Shown here piece after piece: positions 1 to 11,200 of a stretch of DNA of 64,000 nucleotides (the first letter of the stretch is position 1; the number at the start of each line of letters is the position of its first letter). The DNA lies in contig OX578152.1 of the NCBI GenBank assembly GCA_951213105.1, positions 76,531,840 to 76,595,839 of the forward strand, written 5' to 3'. The DNA is from Amaurobius ferox. Its lineage: Eukaryota; Arthropoda; Arachnida; Araneae; Amaurobiidae. Both the position numbers and the translations under genes were made by a program. The notes beneath the pieces were generated by a model. That model made no database searches. It saw nothing but the letters and a program-made list of their open reading frames with translations, and was not told where the DNA came from.

Positions 1-32
1 ATATTTGAGTATACGTAGTTTTTTATTTTAAA
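1..32 (+). mobile_element. Family A hairpin element, left part (split copy A0)
   Basis: These bases match the internal family A segment that runs through 'gagcatacgtagtcttt' in other copies (for example near 9880 and 61835). The copy stops where the composite element begins and resumes at 6441 with the next expected segment, so the 6.4 kb between is an insertion. The 5' part lies outside the window. Confidence 0.6.
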
Positions 33-99
33 CTAGCCGCCTTTGGCGACCAGCCTGTTCGCTACCCTTGAAAATTCTGACCGTGGCAAACTCGTTGGC

Positions 100-1520
100 G
101 CGACCTACCAGAAAGGTGAAAGGTAACTGCTTGGAAGGCCAGGAAGTGCCACACAATTTAGACCGGAACCCAATGGGGGAGGCATCCAAAGAGACCGTAC
201 CCTCCTTCCCCTACCACAAACCTCTCGGAAGGACTTGCAGTCCCACACGTTTAACGTGATCGTACTCCGCGTGAACACGGCTGCAGTTTTGGCAATGGCG
301 GGAATCGAACCCGGGCCTACCGAGTGAAATTCCCGCGCGCTAACCACTGGGCTACCGTGCCATCCGCGACAATCTCCATAACTTTATTTTTATTCGGCAA
401 TTTTGGGAATCGAACCCGGGCCTACCAAGTGCAAATCCCGCGCACTAACCACTGGGGTACTTCACCCTCCGCGATATTCTTCATAACTTATTTTTTATTC
501 ACCCAATTTAGACCGGAACCAAGTGGGAGAAGCATCCACAGGGACCGTACCCTTCTTCCCCTACCACCAACCTCTCGGAAGGACTTACAGACCCACATGT
601 TTAACGTGATCGTACTCCGCGTAAACACGGCGGCAATTTTGGGAATCGAACCCGGGCCTACCGAGTGCAATTTCCGCGCGCTAACCATTGGGCTACTTTG
701 CCCTACGCGACAATCTCCATAACTTTCTTTTTATTCATCCAATTTAGACCGTACCCTCCTTCCCCTACCACCAACTTCTCGGAAGGACTCACGGACCCAC
801 ATGTTTAACGTGCTCGTACTCCGCGTAAACACGGCGGCAATTTTGGGAATCGAACCCGGGCCTGGTAACTGGTTGGACGGCCAGGATGTGCCACGCAATT
901 TAGACCGGAACCCAGTGTGGGAGGCATCCACAGGGAACGTACCCTCCTTCCCCTACCACCAACCTCTCGGAAAAACATACGGACCCATATGTTTAACGTG
1001 ATCGTACTCCATGTCAGTGGCGGAAATCGAACCCGGGCCTACCGCGTGCAATTCCCGCGCGCTAACCACTGGGCTACTTCGCCCTCCGCGACAATCTCCA
1101 TAACTTTCTTTTTATTCACCCAATTTAGACCGTACCCTCCTTCCCCTACCACCAACCTCTCGGAAGGACTCACGAACCCACATGTTTAACGTGATCGTAC
1201 TCTGCGTGAACGTGGCGTAAGTTTTGGCAGTGGCGGGAATCGAACCCGGGCCTACTGAGTGCAATTCCCGCGCGCTAACCACTGGGCTGCCGCGCCCTCC
1301 GCGACAATCTCCATAACTTTCTACATATTCACCCAATTTAGACGGGAACCCAGTGGGGGAGGCATCCACAGGGGCCGTATCCTCCTTCCCCTACCACCAA
1401 CCTCTCGGAAGGACTTACGGACCCACATATTTAACGTGATCGTATTCCACGTAAACACGGCGGCAGTTTTGGCAGTGGCGGGAATCGAACCCGGGCCTAC
1501 CGCTAACTTCCCGCGCGCTA
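100..1520 (-). repeat. Cluster of SINE modules joined by a fixed linker
   Basis: About seven reverse-strand tRNA-like heads are readable from the reversed B box (GGAATCGAACCC) near 301, 407, 644, 846, 1025, 1234 and 1478. Several are followed by the reversed A-box region (GCTAACCACTGGGCTAC). Most bodies are truncated at CCCAATTTAGACCGG and joined to the next head by a ~35-nt linker containing GCGACAATCTCCATAAC and CTTTTTATTCA. The 60-130 aa open frames on both strands here are read-throughs of these modules, not genes. Confidence 0.8.
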
Positions 1521-1690
1521 ATTTGCAATTTAAAATGACCATATGCTTAATTCCATCATCCTCATTCCATTGTTTCATTGTTCTATCATTTAAAATATCC
1601 ATAAAATTAAAATATCCATTTAAAATATCCAAAAGTTAAAATATACATTTAAAAAATCCAGATCGTCCCATCATTTAAAATATAAATATA
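1521..1690. repeat. AT minisatellite (AAAATATCCATT-type)
   Basis: Degenerate tandem iterations of ATTTAAAATATCCATAAAAT. The same array recurs at 5440-5757 at the equivalent place of composite unit 2. Confidence 0.75.
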
Positions 1691-1819
1691 ATAATTTATA
1701 TAGAGCAAAGGCGCTCTATTCAGAACCGTGACGTCACCTCCACCTTGACGTCCCCACCCACCACCTTCCCTGCTTCAGCGGGGGAGAAACGAACGGAACG
1801 CCGAGAAATTTAAAATCAT

Positions 1820-2344
1820 GGCGTCTTTAAAATTGCCATCCTGAAGGCAATTTTCATTATTTCTGGACCACATTAGACTTGTAAGAATGCCAGATATTTC
1901 AGCTTTCTAAAAATGTAAATTATTAGTCGAAATTATGAGTACTTTTCACGATGCGAGAATTTAAAAACCAAAAATTGATTTTTTGAGCCAAAAGTGAGTT
2001 TTGTTTTAAAATCTTTAAAAAATATTAGAAATCGAAATTCAGATTTGAAATTGATATATTTTTACTCGAAATTCTCTGCTCTTTCCGATGGTGTAATTTG
2101 TTTTTTTCTACGATGTCTGGATCGTGGAGAAAAAAGGGCAAAAAGGGCAAAAAAGGTCGAAATCGCATAAAACATTAAATAAATAAAAAAATAATTAAAA
2201 TTTTAAAAATCGGTTTTCACGTGTCCCCTTCCCTCCCCCCCGGGTCTCCGATTGCCAAATTTCGTAGCTCTCCGACGCGCGGTCGCGAAACGTATAGTGT
2301 ATAAGACAGACACACAGACACACAGACATTGCCTTTTATTATAC
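1820..2344 (+). mobile_element. Composite element tail, unit 1
   Basis: About 520 bp closely similar to 5885-6425. It contains GATTGCCAAATTTCGTAGC, then an ACAGACACACAGACA microsatellite and a TTTTATTATA terminus. An AAATTTCGT module just before a GACA/CA microsatellite is a common arrangement near 3' ends of arthropod retroelements and also occurs in the hairpin families here. No coding sequence is seen. Confidence 0.55.
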
Positions 2345-2410
2345 TAGCCGCCTTTGGCGACCAGCCTGTTCGCTACCCTTGAAAATGCTGATCGTGGCAA
2401 ATTGTAACCG

Positions 2411-2960
2411 TGGCAAACTCGTTGGCGCGACCTTACCAGAAGGTGTAAGGTAACTGTTTGGACGGCCAGGAAGTGCCACCCAATTTAGACCGGAACTCAG
2501 TGGGGGAGACATCCACAGGGACCGTACCCTCCTTCCCCTACCACCAACCTTTCGGAAGGACTTACGATCCCACATGTTTAACGTGATCGTACTCCGCGTG
2601 AACGCGGCTGCAGTTTTGGCAGTGGCGGGAATCGAACCCGGGCCTACCCAGTGAAATTCCCGCGCGCTAACCACTTCGCCCTCCGCGACATTTTCCATAA
2701 CTTTCTTTTTATTCACCGAATTTAGACCGGAACCCAGTGGGAGAGGCACCCACGGGGACCGTACCAGCCTGTTCGCTACCCTTAAAAATTCTGACCGTGG
2801 CAAATTCTGATCGTTGCAAACTCGCTGGCGCGACCTACCAGAAAGGTGTAAGGTAACTGTTTGGACGGCCAGGAAGTACCACCCAATTTAGACCGGAACT
2901 CAGTGGGGGAGGTATCCACAGGGACCGTACCCTCCTTCCCCTACCACCAACCCCTCGGAA
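2411..2960 (-). repeat. SINE modules before the 394-bp array
   Basis: Reverse-strand SINE-derived bodies. One runs from CACCTTCTGG-type tail sequence near 2440 to a head near 2670. A truncated linker and a repeated composite head follow at 2765-2830, then a new body that leads into the array. Confidence 0.7.
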
Positions 2961-5325
2961 GGATTTACGGTCCCACATGTTTAACGTGATCGTACTCCGT
3001 TTGAACACGGCGTCAGTTTCGCCAGTGGGGGGATTCGAACCCGGGCTTACCGAGTGCAATTTCTGCGCGTAACCACTTGGCTACCGCGCCCTTCGCGACA
3101 ATCTTCGTAACTTTCTTTTTTCCCAGACCAATGTAAATTTGTTTTGGTTCTTCCGGACGTGAACATGGCGGCAATTTTGGGAATCGAACCCGGGCCTACC
3201 AAGTGCAAATCCCGCGCTCTAACCACTGGGTTACTTCGCCCTCCGCGACATTCTCCACAACTTTCTTTTTATTCACCCAATTTAGACCGGAACCCAGTGG
3301 GAGAGGTATCCACTGGGACCGTACCCTCCTTCCCCTACCAACAACCTCTCGGAAGGATTTACGGTCCCACATGTTTAACGTGATCGTACTCCGTTTGAAC
3401 ACGGCGTCAGTTTCGCCAGTGGGGGGATTCGAACCCGGGCTTACCGAGTGCAATTTCTGCGCGTAACCACTTGGCTACCGCGCCCTTCGCGACAATCTTC
3501 GTAACTTTCTTTTTTCCCAGACCAATGTAAATTTGTTTTGGTTCTTCCGGACGTGAACATGGCGGCAATTTTGGGAATCGAACCCGGGCCTACCAAGTGC
3601 AAATCCCGCGCTCTAACCACTGGGTTACTTCGCCCTCCGCGACATTCTCCACAACTTTCTTTTTATTCACCCAATTTAGACCGGAACCCAGTGGGAGAGG
3701 TATCCACTGGGACCGTACCCTCCTTCCCCTACCAACAACCTCTCGGAAGGATTTACGGTCCCACATGTTTAACGTGATCGTACTCCGTTTGAACACGGCG
3801 TCAGTTTCGCCAGTGGGGGGATTCGAACCCGGGCTTACCGAGTGCAATTTCTGCGCGTAACCACTTGGCTACCGCGCCCTTCGCGACAATCTTCGTAACT
3901 TTCTTTTTTCCCAGACCAATGTAAATTTGTTTTGGTTCTTCCGGACGTGAACATGGCGGCAATTTTGGGAATCGAACCCGGGCCTACCAAGTGCAAATCC
4001 CGCGCTCTAACCACTGGGTTACTTCGCCCTCCGCGACATTCTCCACAACTTTCTTTTTATTCACCCAATTTAGACCGGAACCCAGTGGGAGAGGTATCCA
4101 CTGGGACCGTACCCTCCTTCCCCTACCAACAACCTCTCGGAAGGATTTACGGTCCCACATGTTTAACGTGATCGTACTCCGTTTGAACACGGCGTCAGTT
4201 TCGCCAGTGGGGGGATTCGAACCCGGGCTTACCGAGTGCAATTTCTGCGCGTAACCACTTGGCTACCGCGCCCTTCGCGACAATCTTCGTAACTTTCTTT
4301 TTTCCCAGACCAATGTAAATTTGTTTTGGTTCTTCCGGACGTGAACATGGCGGCAATTTTGGGAATCGAACCCGGGCCTACCAAGTGCAAATCCCGCGCT
4401 CTAACCACTGGGTTACTTCGCCCTCCGCGACATTCTCCACAACTTTCTTTTTATTCACCCAATTTAGACCGGAACCCAGTGGGAGAGGTATCCACTGGGA
4501 CCGTACCCTCCTTCCCCTACCAACAACCTCTCGGAAGGATTTACGGTCCCACATGTTTAACGTGATCGTACTCCGTTTGAACACGGCGTCAGTTTCGCCA
4601 GTGGGGGGATTCGAACCCGGGCTTACCGAGTGCAATTTCTGCGCGTAACCACTTGGCTACCGCGCCCTTCGCGACAATCTTCGTAACTTTCTTTTTTCCC
4701 AGACCAATGTAAATTTGTTTTGGTTCTTCCGGACGTGAACATGGCGGCAATTTTGGGAATCGAACCCGGGCCTACCAAGTGCAAATCCCGCGCTCTAACC
4801 ACTGGGTTACTTCGCCCTCCGCGACATTCTCCACAACTTTCTTTTTATTCACCCAATTTAGACCGGAACCCAGTGGGAGAGGTATCCACTGGGACCGTAC
4901 CCTCCTTCCCCTACCAACAACCTCTCGGAAGGATTTACGGTCCCACATGTTTAACGTGATCGTACTCCGTTTGAACACGGCGTCAGTTTCGCCAGTGGGG
5001 GGATTCGAACCCGGGCTTACCGAGTGCAATTTCTGCGCGTAACCACTTGGCTACCGCGCCCTTCGCGACAATCTTCGTAACTTTCTTTTTTCCCAGACCA
5101 ATGTAAATTTGTTTTGGTTCTTCCGGACGTGAACATGGCGGCAATTTTGGGAATCGAACCCGGGCCTACCAAGTGCAAATCCCGCGCTCTAACCACTGGG
5201 TTACTTCGCCCTCCGCGACATTCTCCACAACTTTCTTTTTATTCACCCAATTTAGACCGGAACCCAGTGGGAGAGGTATCCACTGGGACCGTACCCTCCT
5301 TCCCCTACCAACAACCTCTCGGAAG
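2960..5325 (-). repeat. 394-bp tandem array, about six copies
   Basis: The period is exactly 394 bp: the same open frame begins at 3144, 3538, 3932, 4326, 4720 and 5114. Copies are essentially identical; the last diverges after about 5324. Each unit contains two different reverse-strand SINE heads, one with GATTCGAACCC and a GCGCGTAACCACTTGG side, the other with GGAATCGAACCC. Two linkers separate them, one of which carries a unique CCAGACCAATGTAAATTTG segment. The repeated 79-87 aa frames are by-products. Confidence 0.95.
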
Positions 5326-5439
5326 GACTTACGGACCCACATGTTTAATGTGATCGTACACCGCCTGAACACGGAGGCAGTTTAGGCAGTGGCGGGAATC
5401 GAACCCGGATCTCCCGAGTGCGATTCCCGTGCGCTAATT

Positions 5440-5757
5440 TTAATTTTATAATGACCATATGGTATTTAAAATATCCATAAAATTAAAATATCCATCGTTC
5501 CATCACTTAAAATATCCATAAAATTGAAATGTCCATTTAAAATATCCAGAAATTCAAATATTCATTTAAAATAACCATAAATTAAAATATCCATTTAAAA
5601 AATCCATATCATTCTATGAATCATCCATATCGTTCCACCAATCCATAAATATAATAATTTCAAATACATCACCAGAATTCTATCCACCATAATTCAATCA
5701 TTTAAATAATTTAAAATATCCATTTAAAATATCATATAAATATAATAATTTCACCCG
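5440..5757. repeat. AT minisatellite, unit 2
   Basis: Degenerate AAAATATCCATT iterations, with ATCCATATCGTTCCA variants, matching 1521-1690. Confidence 0.75.
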
Positions 5758-5884
5758 ATGTATCTATCCAATACATATGCTAAGCTCTTAATACATTTAA
5801 AACCCGAAGCCTGGTCTCCATGGAAACGGGGGAAAAACTACTGCGGGGGGAAAAATGTCGGGGAAGAATCGGTTCTTCGCCGAG

Positions 5885-6425
5885 TATTGGGCAAGAAATA
5901 TAAAATCATCACGTCTTTAAAATTGCGATCCTGCAGGCAATTTTCATTATTTCTTAACCAGATTAGACTTGTAAGAATGCCAGATCTTTGGCCTTTCTAA
6001 AAATGTAAATTATTAGTCGAAATTATGAGTAGTTTTTACGATGGAAGGATTTAAAAACAAAAGTTGGTTTTTTTGAACCGAAAGTGAGTTTTGTTTTAAA
6101 ATCTTTAAAAAATATTAGAAATCGAAATTGAAATTTGAAATGTATATATTTTTACTCGCAATTGTCTGCTCTTTCCGATGGTGTGATTTGTTTATTTCTA
6201 CGACGTCCCGATCGTGGAGAAAAAAGTACAAAAAGGGCAAAAAACGGTCGAAATCGCATAAAACATTAAATAAATAAAAAAATAATTAGAATTTTGAAAA
6301 TCGGTTTTCACGTGTCCCCTTCCCTCCCCCCCCAGGTCTCCGATTGCCAAATTTCGTAGCTCTCCGACGCGCGGTCGCGAAACGTATAGTGTATAAGACA
6401 GACAGACACACACACACACAGACAT
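5885..6425 (+). mobile_element. Composite element tail, unit 2
   Basis: Near-parallel to 1820-2344, ending with an ACAGACAGACACACACAC microsatellite and ATTGCCTTTTATTATA. The small open frames here read through simple sequence. Confidence 0.55.
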
Positions 6426-6440
6426 TGCCTTTTATTATAT

Positions 6441-6885
6441 AGATAGATTTTGACGAGTTTTGTGGGCCATTTTGCACAAAAAAGGCAGATTATTTTTTAA
6501 TAGTACCAAAATCTAATCAGAATCAGGGTGACCCACAAGCGATTCTTCTACTGAATTTTGTGAAATTCGGTGCATTAGTTTTTCAGCTAGAGTGGATACA
6601 CGCAATTTTTGCGGCCATTTCGCAAAAAAAAGGCGGATCCTTTTATCCCGAAATTAATCAGCACCAGATTCGCCCACAAGGGACTTACCAATTTTTATGA
6701 AATTCGGTCCATTAGTGTTTTAGTCAGAGTGGATACGATATCTGCACAGACAGACGGCACGCTAAAAATAGTTTTTTCGTATTCTAGAGGCCTCGAACCG
6801 TGTAGATCCGTCGAAAACTCGAGTTGTGATTTTCGGTATGATTCCAATACTTTCCCTATACATTACCATGTATTGCAGGGAAAGT
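6441..6885 (+). mobile_element. Family A hairpin element, right part (A0)
   Basis: Resumes family A exactly after the segment present at 1-32 (TAGATTTTGACGA, then GGGCCATTT). It continues through ACCAGATTC-CACAAG, GAGTGGATAC, a short ACAGACAGAC tract and GAAAACTCGAGTTGTGA to the terminal hairpin ACTTTCCCTATACATTACC/TGCAGGGAAAGT ending at 6885. Confidence 0.75.
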
Positions 6886-6889
6886 AAAA

Positions 6890-7290
6890 TGGCATTGCTG
6901 CTATTTTTACTGCAGTAATTAAAACTGTTAAGTTTCGTTATCATTGAGCCATAAATAACAATTTTTATCCATAATTATGTCAAATTTTGTCCTATGCTGC
7001 CATGTTAAGTTATCAATCGAATTTAAAAAAAAAAAAAATTCTATCTAGTTTTAGATTTTTTCTTATAACAAAGCCCGATTAAAGTTTCGTGAAATCCATT
7101 AATATTTGTTGTAACCATCGCGAACACAAGAAATCGACCATAGACAAACAGACAGACAGACATCACTCTAAAAATAGTCATAATGTGGTCAGGTGGTCTT
7201 AAAATTTCTATTGGCAACAACATATCGAAATCCAAAATTTTCGTGAAAACAGTACTTTCTATACTATATTCTATAGTTTGAAAAAGTAAA
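6890..7290 (+). mobile_element. Family C hairpin element, 3' fragment
   Basis: Shares CCATTAATATTTGT, CACAAGAAATCGACC, a CAGACAGACAGACA tract and AATTTTCGTGAAAAC with the copies at 11330-12049 and 53220-53797. It ends with a degenerate hairpin ACTTTCTATACTATATTC...AAAAAGTAAAA. The microsatellite and hairpin order match family A. Confidence 0.65.
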
Positions 7291-7317
7291 ATAATAGGCA
7301 CAATCAATAATAAAAAA

Positions 7318-8093
7318 TCTGATGTGAGCAGCACATGACTTTCCCTGCAGACTCAAATTCATTTTTTCTTTATTTCTTTAATAATTCATTAAATTGAGTT
7401 TAATTGCACAATATAACACTAAATTTGCATTTTTAAATCAATTATTGTTTTTATTGGGTAACTGGACATTTTTCTGAAAGCGGCGTATCAAAAATGCAAG
7501 AAATCTCAAATATCTTGAGAACGGTTAGTCCTAAAGTAATGGAGTTGGTCTTACTCTTTTCCTCGTCAAAAATTACTTATAAAACAAGCATTTAATTGAT
7601 GCATTTGAGAGTTTGTAGTCTTTTTTTAAGATTTTGGCGATTTTTGCTGGCCATTTCGTAAAGAGAAAAGCAGGTTGTTCTTTTCCTAATGGTATCGAAA
7701 TTTAATCAGCACCAGAGTATCTCACAAGTAACTTATCTACCAAATTTTGTGAAATTTGGTCAATTAGTATTTTAGCTAGAGTGGATACATGAAATTTTTA
7801 TGGGCCATTTCGCAGAAAAAGGCGAGTTCTGTTTCTCTGAATCGAACCAAAAACTAATCAGCCCCAGGGTCTCACCCAAGTGACTTACATACCATCGGTC
7901 CATTAGTTTTTGAGTTAGAGTGGATACATACATTGCACAGACACACACACACGCAAACGTCACGCTAAAAATATTTTTTCGTATTCTAGAGATCTCGAAA
8001 CGTGTAGATTCGTCGAAAACTCGAGTTGTGACTTTCGGCATGATTCCAATACTTTTCATTTACTATGCATTACCATGTATTGCAGGGAAAGTA
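7318..8093 (+). mobile_element. Family A hairpin element A1 (complete)
   Basis: 5' end TCTGATGTGAGCAGCACATG preceded by A6; 5' motif ACTTTCCCTGCA; internal TATCTTGAGAACGG; a GAGTGGATAC module; (CA)n at about 7935; GAAAACTCGAGTTGTG; 3' TGCAGGGAAAGTA followed by A4. The 3' hairpin is slightly decayed (ACTTTTCATTTACTATGC on the left arm). No coding capacity; inferred non-autonomous Helentron-like (HINE) element. Confidence 0.8.
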
Positions 8094-8189
8094 AAAACGT
8101 ATTTAATATACAGAAGCACGTTTAAATCATAATACATGAAATTGCACACGCTTTCATTCGCTAAGAGTTGTTTACTTCTTATTTGTAGA

Positions 8190-8714
8190 AACCATGAAGT
8201 TAGACAGAAGGAGATAAAACTCCTATGGATGAAACGCTTAAAAATGCCATAATGCTTTCAGAATTATATCTAGGTGTCGCTAATGTTGTTAAAGTAGCTG
8301 TTATTGTTAGTTGACGCAACAGAAAGACGTAGTATTTAGAATATGTATTTTGGGTTATTTTAAAATTAAGTGCTCCCTATTTATGAGTATAATTAACCAG
8401 TATTCTTTCATATTTCTAATTTTTTCATAGTAAGAAATTATGGATATAAAAATAAATTGTAAGGTAAAATAATTTTGAATATGTAGTAATATTCTTTATT
8501 GTTTCAGTTCTGCTTTATATTCCGCTAATAATTTATTTTTACAAAATTCATAATCTAATCTAAATAAATATTTTTAGCCTTTCGCCATAGAAATGCATAG
8601 AATGCAGAACTACTTATCCCATCCCAGCGCCACCTGAATGATTGTCTCAAACGATATTGGCATTTTCTTAATATGAAGTTAACTCCTTAGTGTTACCTCC
8701 TTGGTAGGAACCAT
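8190..8714 (+). mobile_element. MITE F, uninterrupted copy
   Basis: About 525 bp with terminal inverted repeats ACCATG(G)AGGTA-AGGAG at both ends (left ACCATGAAGTTAGACAG; right reads TACCTCCTTGGTAGG-AACCAT). Related copies lie at 27750-29010, 54788-56225 and 57563-57996, with a fragment near 20455. It serves as the empty-site reference for the insertion of B5. No transposase; superfamily unknown. Confidence 0.7.
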
Positions 8715-8978
8715 AATGAGCATGCTTTGTTTAAAAATGGACGTTTAACCCCTTTCTCAGTTCGCTTTAATTATTGAAATTGTGATTCTGCACATTTTCA
8801 ATATTGTGCAAAATTTCATCTTCCTATCTACTGTAGTTTTCGAGTAAAAATGGATAACAAAATTCAGGCAAATGTTGATTTTGATTCGTTAGGAATGGAG
8901 AATGGACTCCGATAATCTCGTCTATAATTATACTGTCACGACGCATCTCAAATCATTGTACTCTCAGGTTACAAAAAA
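8715..8978. other. No feature recognised
   Basis: AT-rich single-copy-looking sequence with no open frame of note. TTTCGAGTAAAAATGGATAAC hints at an old repeat, but I cannot place it. Confidence 0.5.
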
Positions 8979-10400
8979 TCTGATGTATACAGCGCATGAT
9001 TTTCCCTGCAGATTTAAATTCATTTTCTCTTTGTTTTTTAATAATTCATTAAATTAAGTTTTATTGCACAAAATAAAACTCATGCTTATTTGAAATAACA
9101 CTGATTTTACACTTCTACTTTCCCTCCAATACATGGTAATTAATATATAGGGAAAGTATTGGAATCATGCCGAAAATCGCACCTCGAGTTTTCGACGGAT
9201 CTACACTTTTCGAGATCTCTAGAATACGAAAATCTATTTTTAGCGTGACGTCTGTATGTGTGTCTGTCTGCGTGTCTATCTGTCTGTGCAGATTTTGTAT
9301 TCACTCTAACTAAAAAACTAATGGACCGAATTTCACAAAATTCGGTAGATAAGTCACTTGTAGGTCACTCTGGTGCTGATTACATTTTGGTACGATTCGG
9401 AAAAAAATGACCTATTTTTTTTTCAAAATAACCCGCAAAAATCTAATATAAAAAACTACGTATGCTCAAATATATCCATTAAATGCTTATTTAATACTTA
9501 ATTTTTAACGAAGAAAGGAATAAGGCCAACCTCATTACACTAGGACTAGGCGTTCTCGAGATATTTTAGTTTTTTTGTATTTTCTCTACGCCACCTTTGA
9601 AAATAAGTCCAGTTATCAAATGAGAACAAAAATTGAATTTAAAGTGAATTGAATTTAATTAAAATACAGAGAACGTGGATATAAGTCTGCAGGGAAAGTC
9701 ATCTGCTGCCCACATCAGATTTTTAATTCTATTTTCGTTTTCATTTGTTAAGTGTAGCAAAAATGCGAAATAACTAAAATATCTCGAGAACGGTTAATCC
9801 TAGAGTAGTGGGGGTTTCTCTTATTCTTTATATCGTCAAAAATTATGCATAAAACAAGCATTGAATTGCTATATTTGAGCATACGTAGTCATTTATTTTA
9901 GATTTTAATAATTTTTTAGGGCCATTTCGAAAAAAAAAAAAAAAAAATGCAGGTTTTTGTTTTTCCGAATCGTATCAAAATGTAGTCAGCGCCAGGGTGA
10001 CCTACAAGTGAAAAAAAAAAAAAAATACCAAAAAAAAAATTGTTCAAATTTGGTAAATAATTTTTTTTTTAGCTTGAGTGGATACATGCGATTTTTGCGG
10101 ACCATTTTGCGAAAAAAAGGCTGGCTCTTTTATTTCGAATCGTACCAAAATCTAATCAGCACTAAGGTCACCCACAAGTGACTTACCTACCAAATTTTAT
10201 GAAATGTGGTCAATTTAGTATTTCAGTTAGAGTGGATACATACATTGTACACACACACATACAGAGACGTTATGCTAAAAATAGGTTTTTTCGTGTTGTA
10301 GAAGTCCCAAAATGTAGAGATTCGTCGAAAACTCGAGTTGCAATTTTCGACAAAATTATAATACTTTCCCTATATATTACTAAGCATTGGAGAGAAAGTA
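8979..10400 (+). mobile_element. Family A element A3, interrupted by A4
   Basis: The 5' part (8979-9114) ends at TTTTACACTT. The expected next segment TTTTAATTC-ATTTTCGTT resumes at 9720 and continues to the 3' hairpin at 10400. The gap is filled by an inverted family A copy. The interior carries extra homopolymer A runs (9930-10050). Confidence 0.8.
9116..9719 (-). mobile_element. Family A element A4, nested inside A3
   Basis: Complete reverse-oriented copy from the hairpin end (TACTTTCCCTCCAATACATG) to the opposite terminus (CTGCAGGGAAAGTCATC then CCCACATCAGA). Its outer copy gives both boundaries to within the A/T run; no clear target duplication beyond one or two A/T bases is seen. Confidence 0.8.
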
Positions 10401-10404
10401 AAAT

Positions 10405-10850
10405 GAGCCTTAATTTCTTGAGACGCTTTTATTTAAAAGCACTGATAAGCACCAAACAGGAACGCAATGTACAATTAATAACACTACAGCTATATCTTAC
10501 AAGATCACAAAACAAATATCAGCTACAATATAACCGCAATTAAATGTTCAACTAACTCGCAAACAGCAAAATCTGTTATCAAAATTCTGACGTATTTCAC
10601 AATTCACTTTGACTCGCATTACGTCTCACTCCAAATGAACGATAACGCCCTTATATACGTTCCATAGGAATATCTAGAAAGTGGGCGTAAAATAGAAAGT
10701 TATAGAGATTATGAAAAAAAAAAAATAAGCACTTTTCAAAACTTGACAAAAGTCACCAAGATTGCGATATTTGCCGAATTTGGCGCCAAGGTTGCTAAAA
10801 ATGTCACCAAAGTCAAGCAATCCGTTCCTTCAAATAAAGCAGCGATTGTT
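10405..10850 (-). mobile_element. LTR fragment, reverse orientation
   Basis: The reverse complement aligns with the solo LTR at 54000-54509: TATA region (reversed CTTATATACGTTCC at about 10651), TGTGAAATACGTCAG, GAACATTTAATTG, GTTCCTGTTTGG and a GTGCTTTTAAATAAAAGCG polyadenylation region. No flanking internal retrotransposon sequence is present. Confidence 0.6.
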
Positions 10851-11073
10851 ACTTTCCCTGCAGACATGGTGATGGGAAAGTATTGGAATCATGTCAGTTT
10901 TCGACGGATTTCCTCGTTTCGGGTCCTCTAGAGCACGAAAGATCTATTATTTTCCCTGCAATACATGGGTAATGTATAGAGAGAGCATTGGAATCATACC
11001 GAAAATGACAACTCGAGTTTTCGACGGATCTACACGTTTGAAGACCTCTAGAATACGAATAAACTATTTTTAG
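10850..11073 (-). mobile_element. Two truncated family A 3' ends
   Basis: Two reverse hairpin ends in succession (TACTTTCCCTGCAGACATGG at 10850 and TTTTCCCTGCAATACATGG at 10952), each followed by the GTTTTCGACGGAT module. The second stops at CTATTTTTAGCG where the TTAA MITE half begins, sharing AGCGTC at the junction. Confidence 0.7.
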
Positions 11074-11200
11074 CGTCCATGGACGCCACTGTCTGCACAG
11101 AGGGATCGAACTGTTTGGGATAGGGTATGTCAAATACCTGTCTTTTTGAGAGGTTCTTCGTTCGGGATAAACGCTGTTTCACCCGTAAGCAAAAAGTTAA
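11074..11200 (+). mobile_element. TTAA palindromic MITE, right half only
   Basis: Begins at the palindrome centre (CGTCCATGGACG) and runs through GAACTGTTTGGGATAGGG, GTCAAATACCTGTC, TTTTTGAGAGGTTC and CCCGTAAGCAAAAAG to TTAA at 11197-11200. The left arm is missing. Other copies: 15052-15241, 23153-23304, 36218-37139. Confidence 0.8.

Larger units (their letters stand above)
33..2344 (-). mobile_element. Composite element, unit 1
   Basis: The unit opens with CTAGCCGCCTTTGGCGACC at 33 and ends with a GACA/CA microsatellite plus ATTGCCTTTTATTATA at 2344. The identical opening motif follows immediately at 2345, so two units lie head to tail. In order it holds a head (33-100), a reverse-strand SINE cluster (100-1520), a 33-bp-type AT minisatellite (1521-1690), a GC-richer stretch with a CRE-like TGACGTCA at 1729, and a tail (1820-2344). 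The tail-end layout resembles 3' ends of arthropod non-LTR retroelements, but no reverse transcriptase is visible, so class is unresolved. Strand is that of the SINE modules. Confidence 0.55.
2345..6440 (-). mobile_element. Composite element, unit 2
   Basis: Same order as unit 1: CTAGCCGCC head, SINE cluster, AT minisatellite (5440-5757), tail (5885-6425). It is longer because its SINE cluster holds a 394-bp tandem array. It ends TTTTATTATATAGATAGAT, after which family A copy A0 resumes. A second copy of the head motif (CCAGCCTGTTCGCTACCC) lies inside at 2765, suggesting an internal duplication or deletion junction. Confidence 0.55.

Noticed and set aside
1729..1736. CRE/ATF promoter element TGACGTCA
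   Set aside because: Single occurrence in a repeat unit; the second composite unit lacks it and no transcript unit is visible.
2960..5325. CRISPR-like array
   Set aside because: Direct repeats are 394 bp, contiguous and without unique spacers; eukaryotic SINE satellite.
7318..8093. Classical TIR MITE for family A
   Set aside because: The inverted motif is subterminal, one end is a hairpin, and nested copies show no clear target duplication; a Helentron-like origin fits better, although not proven.
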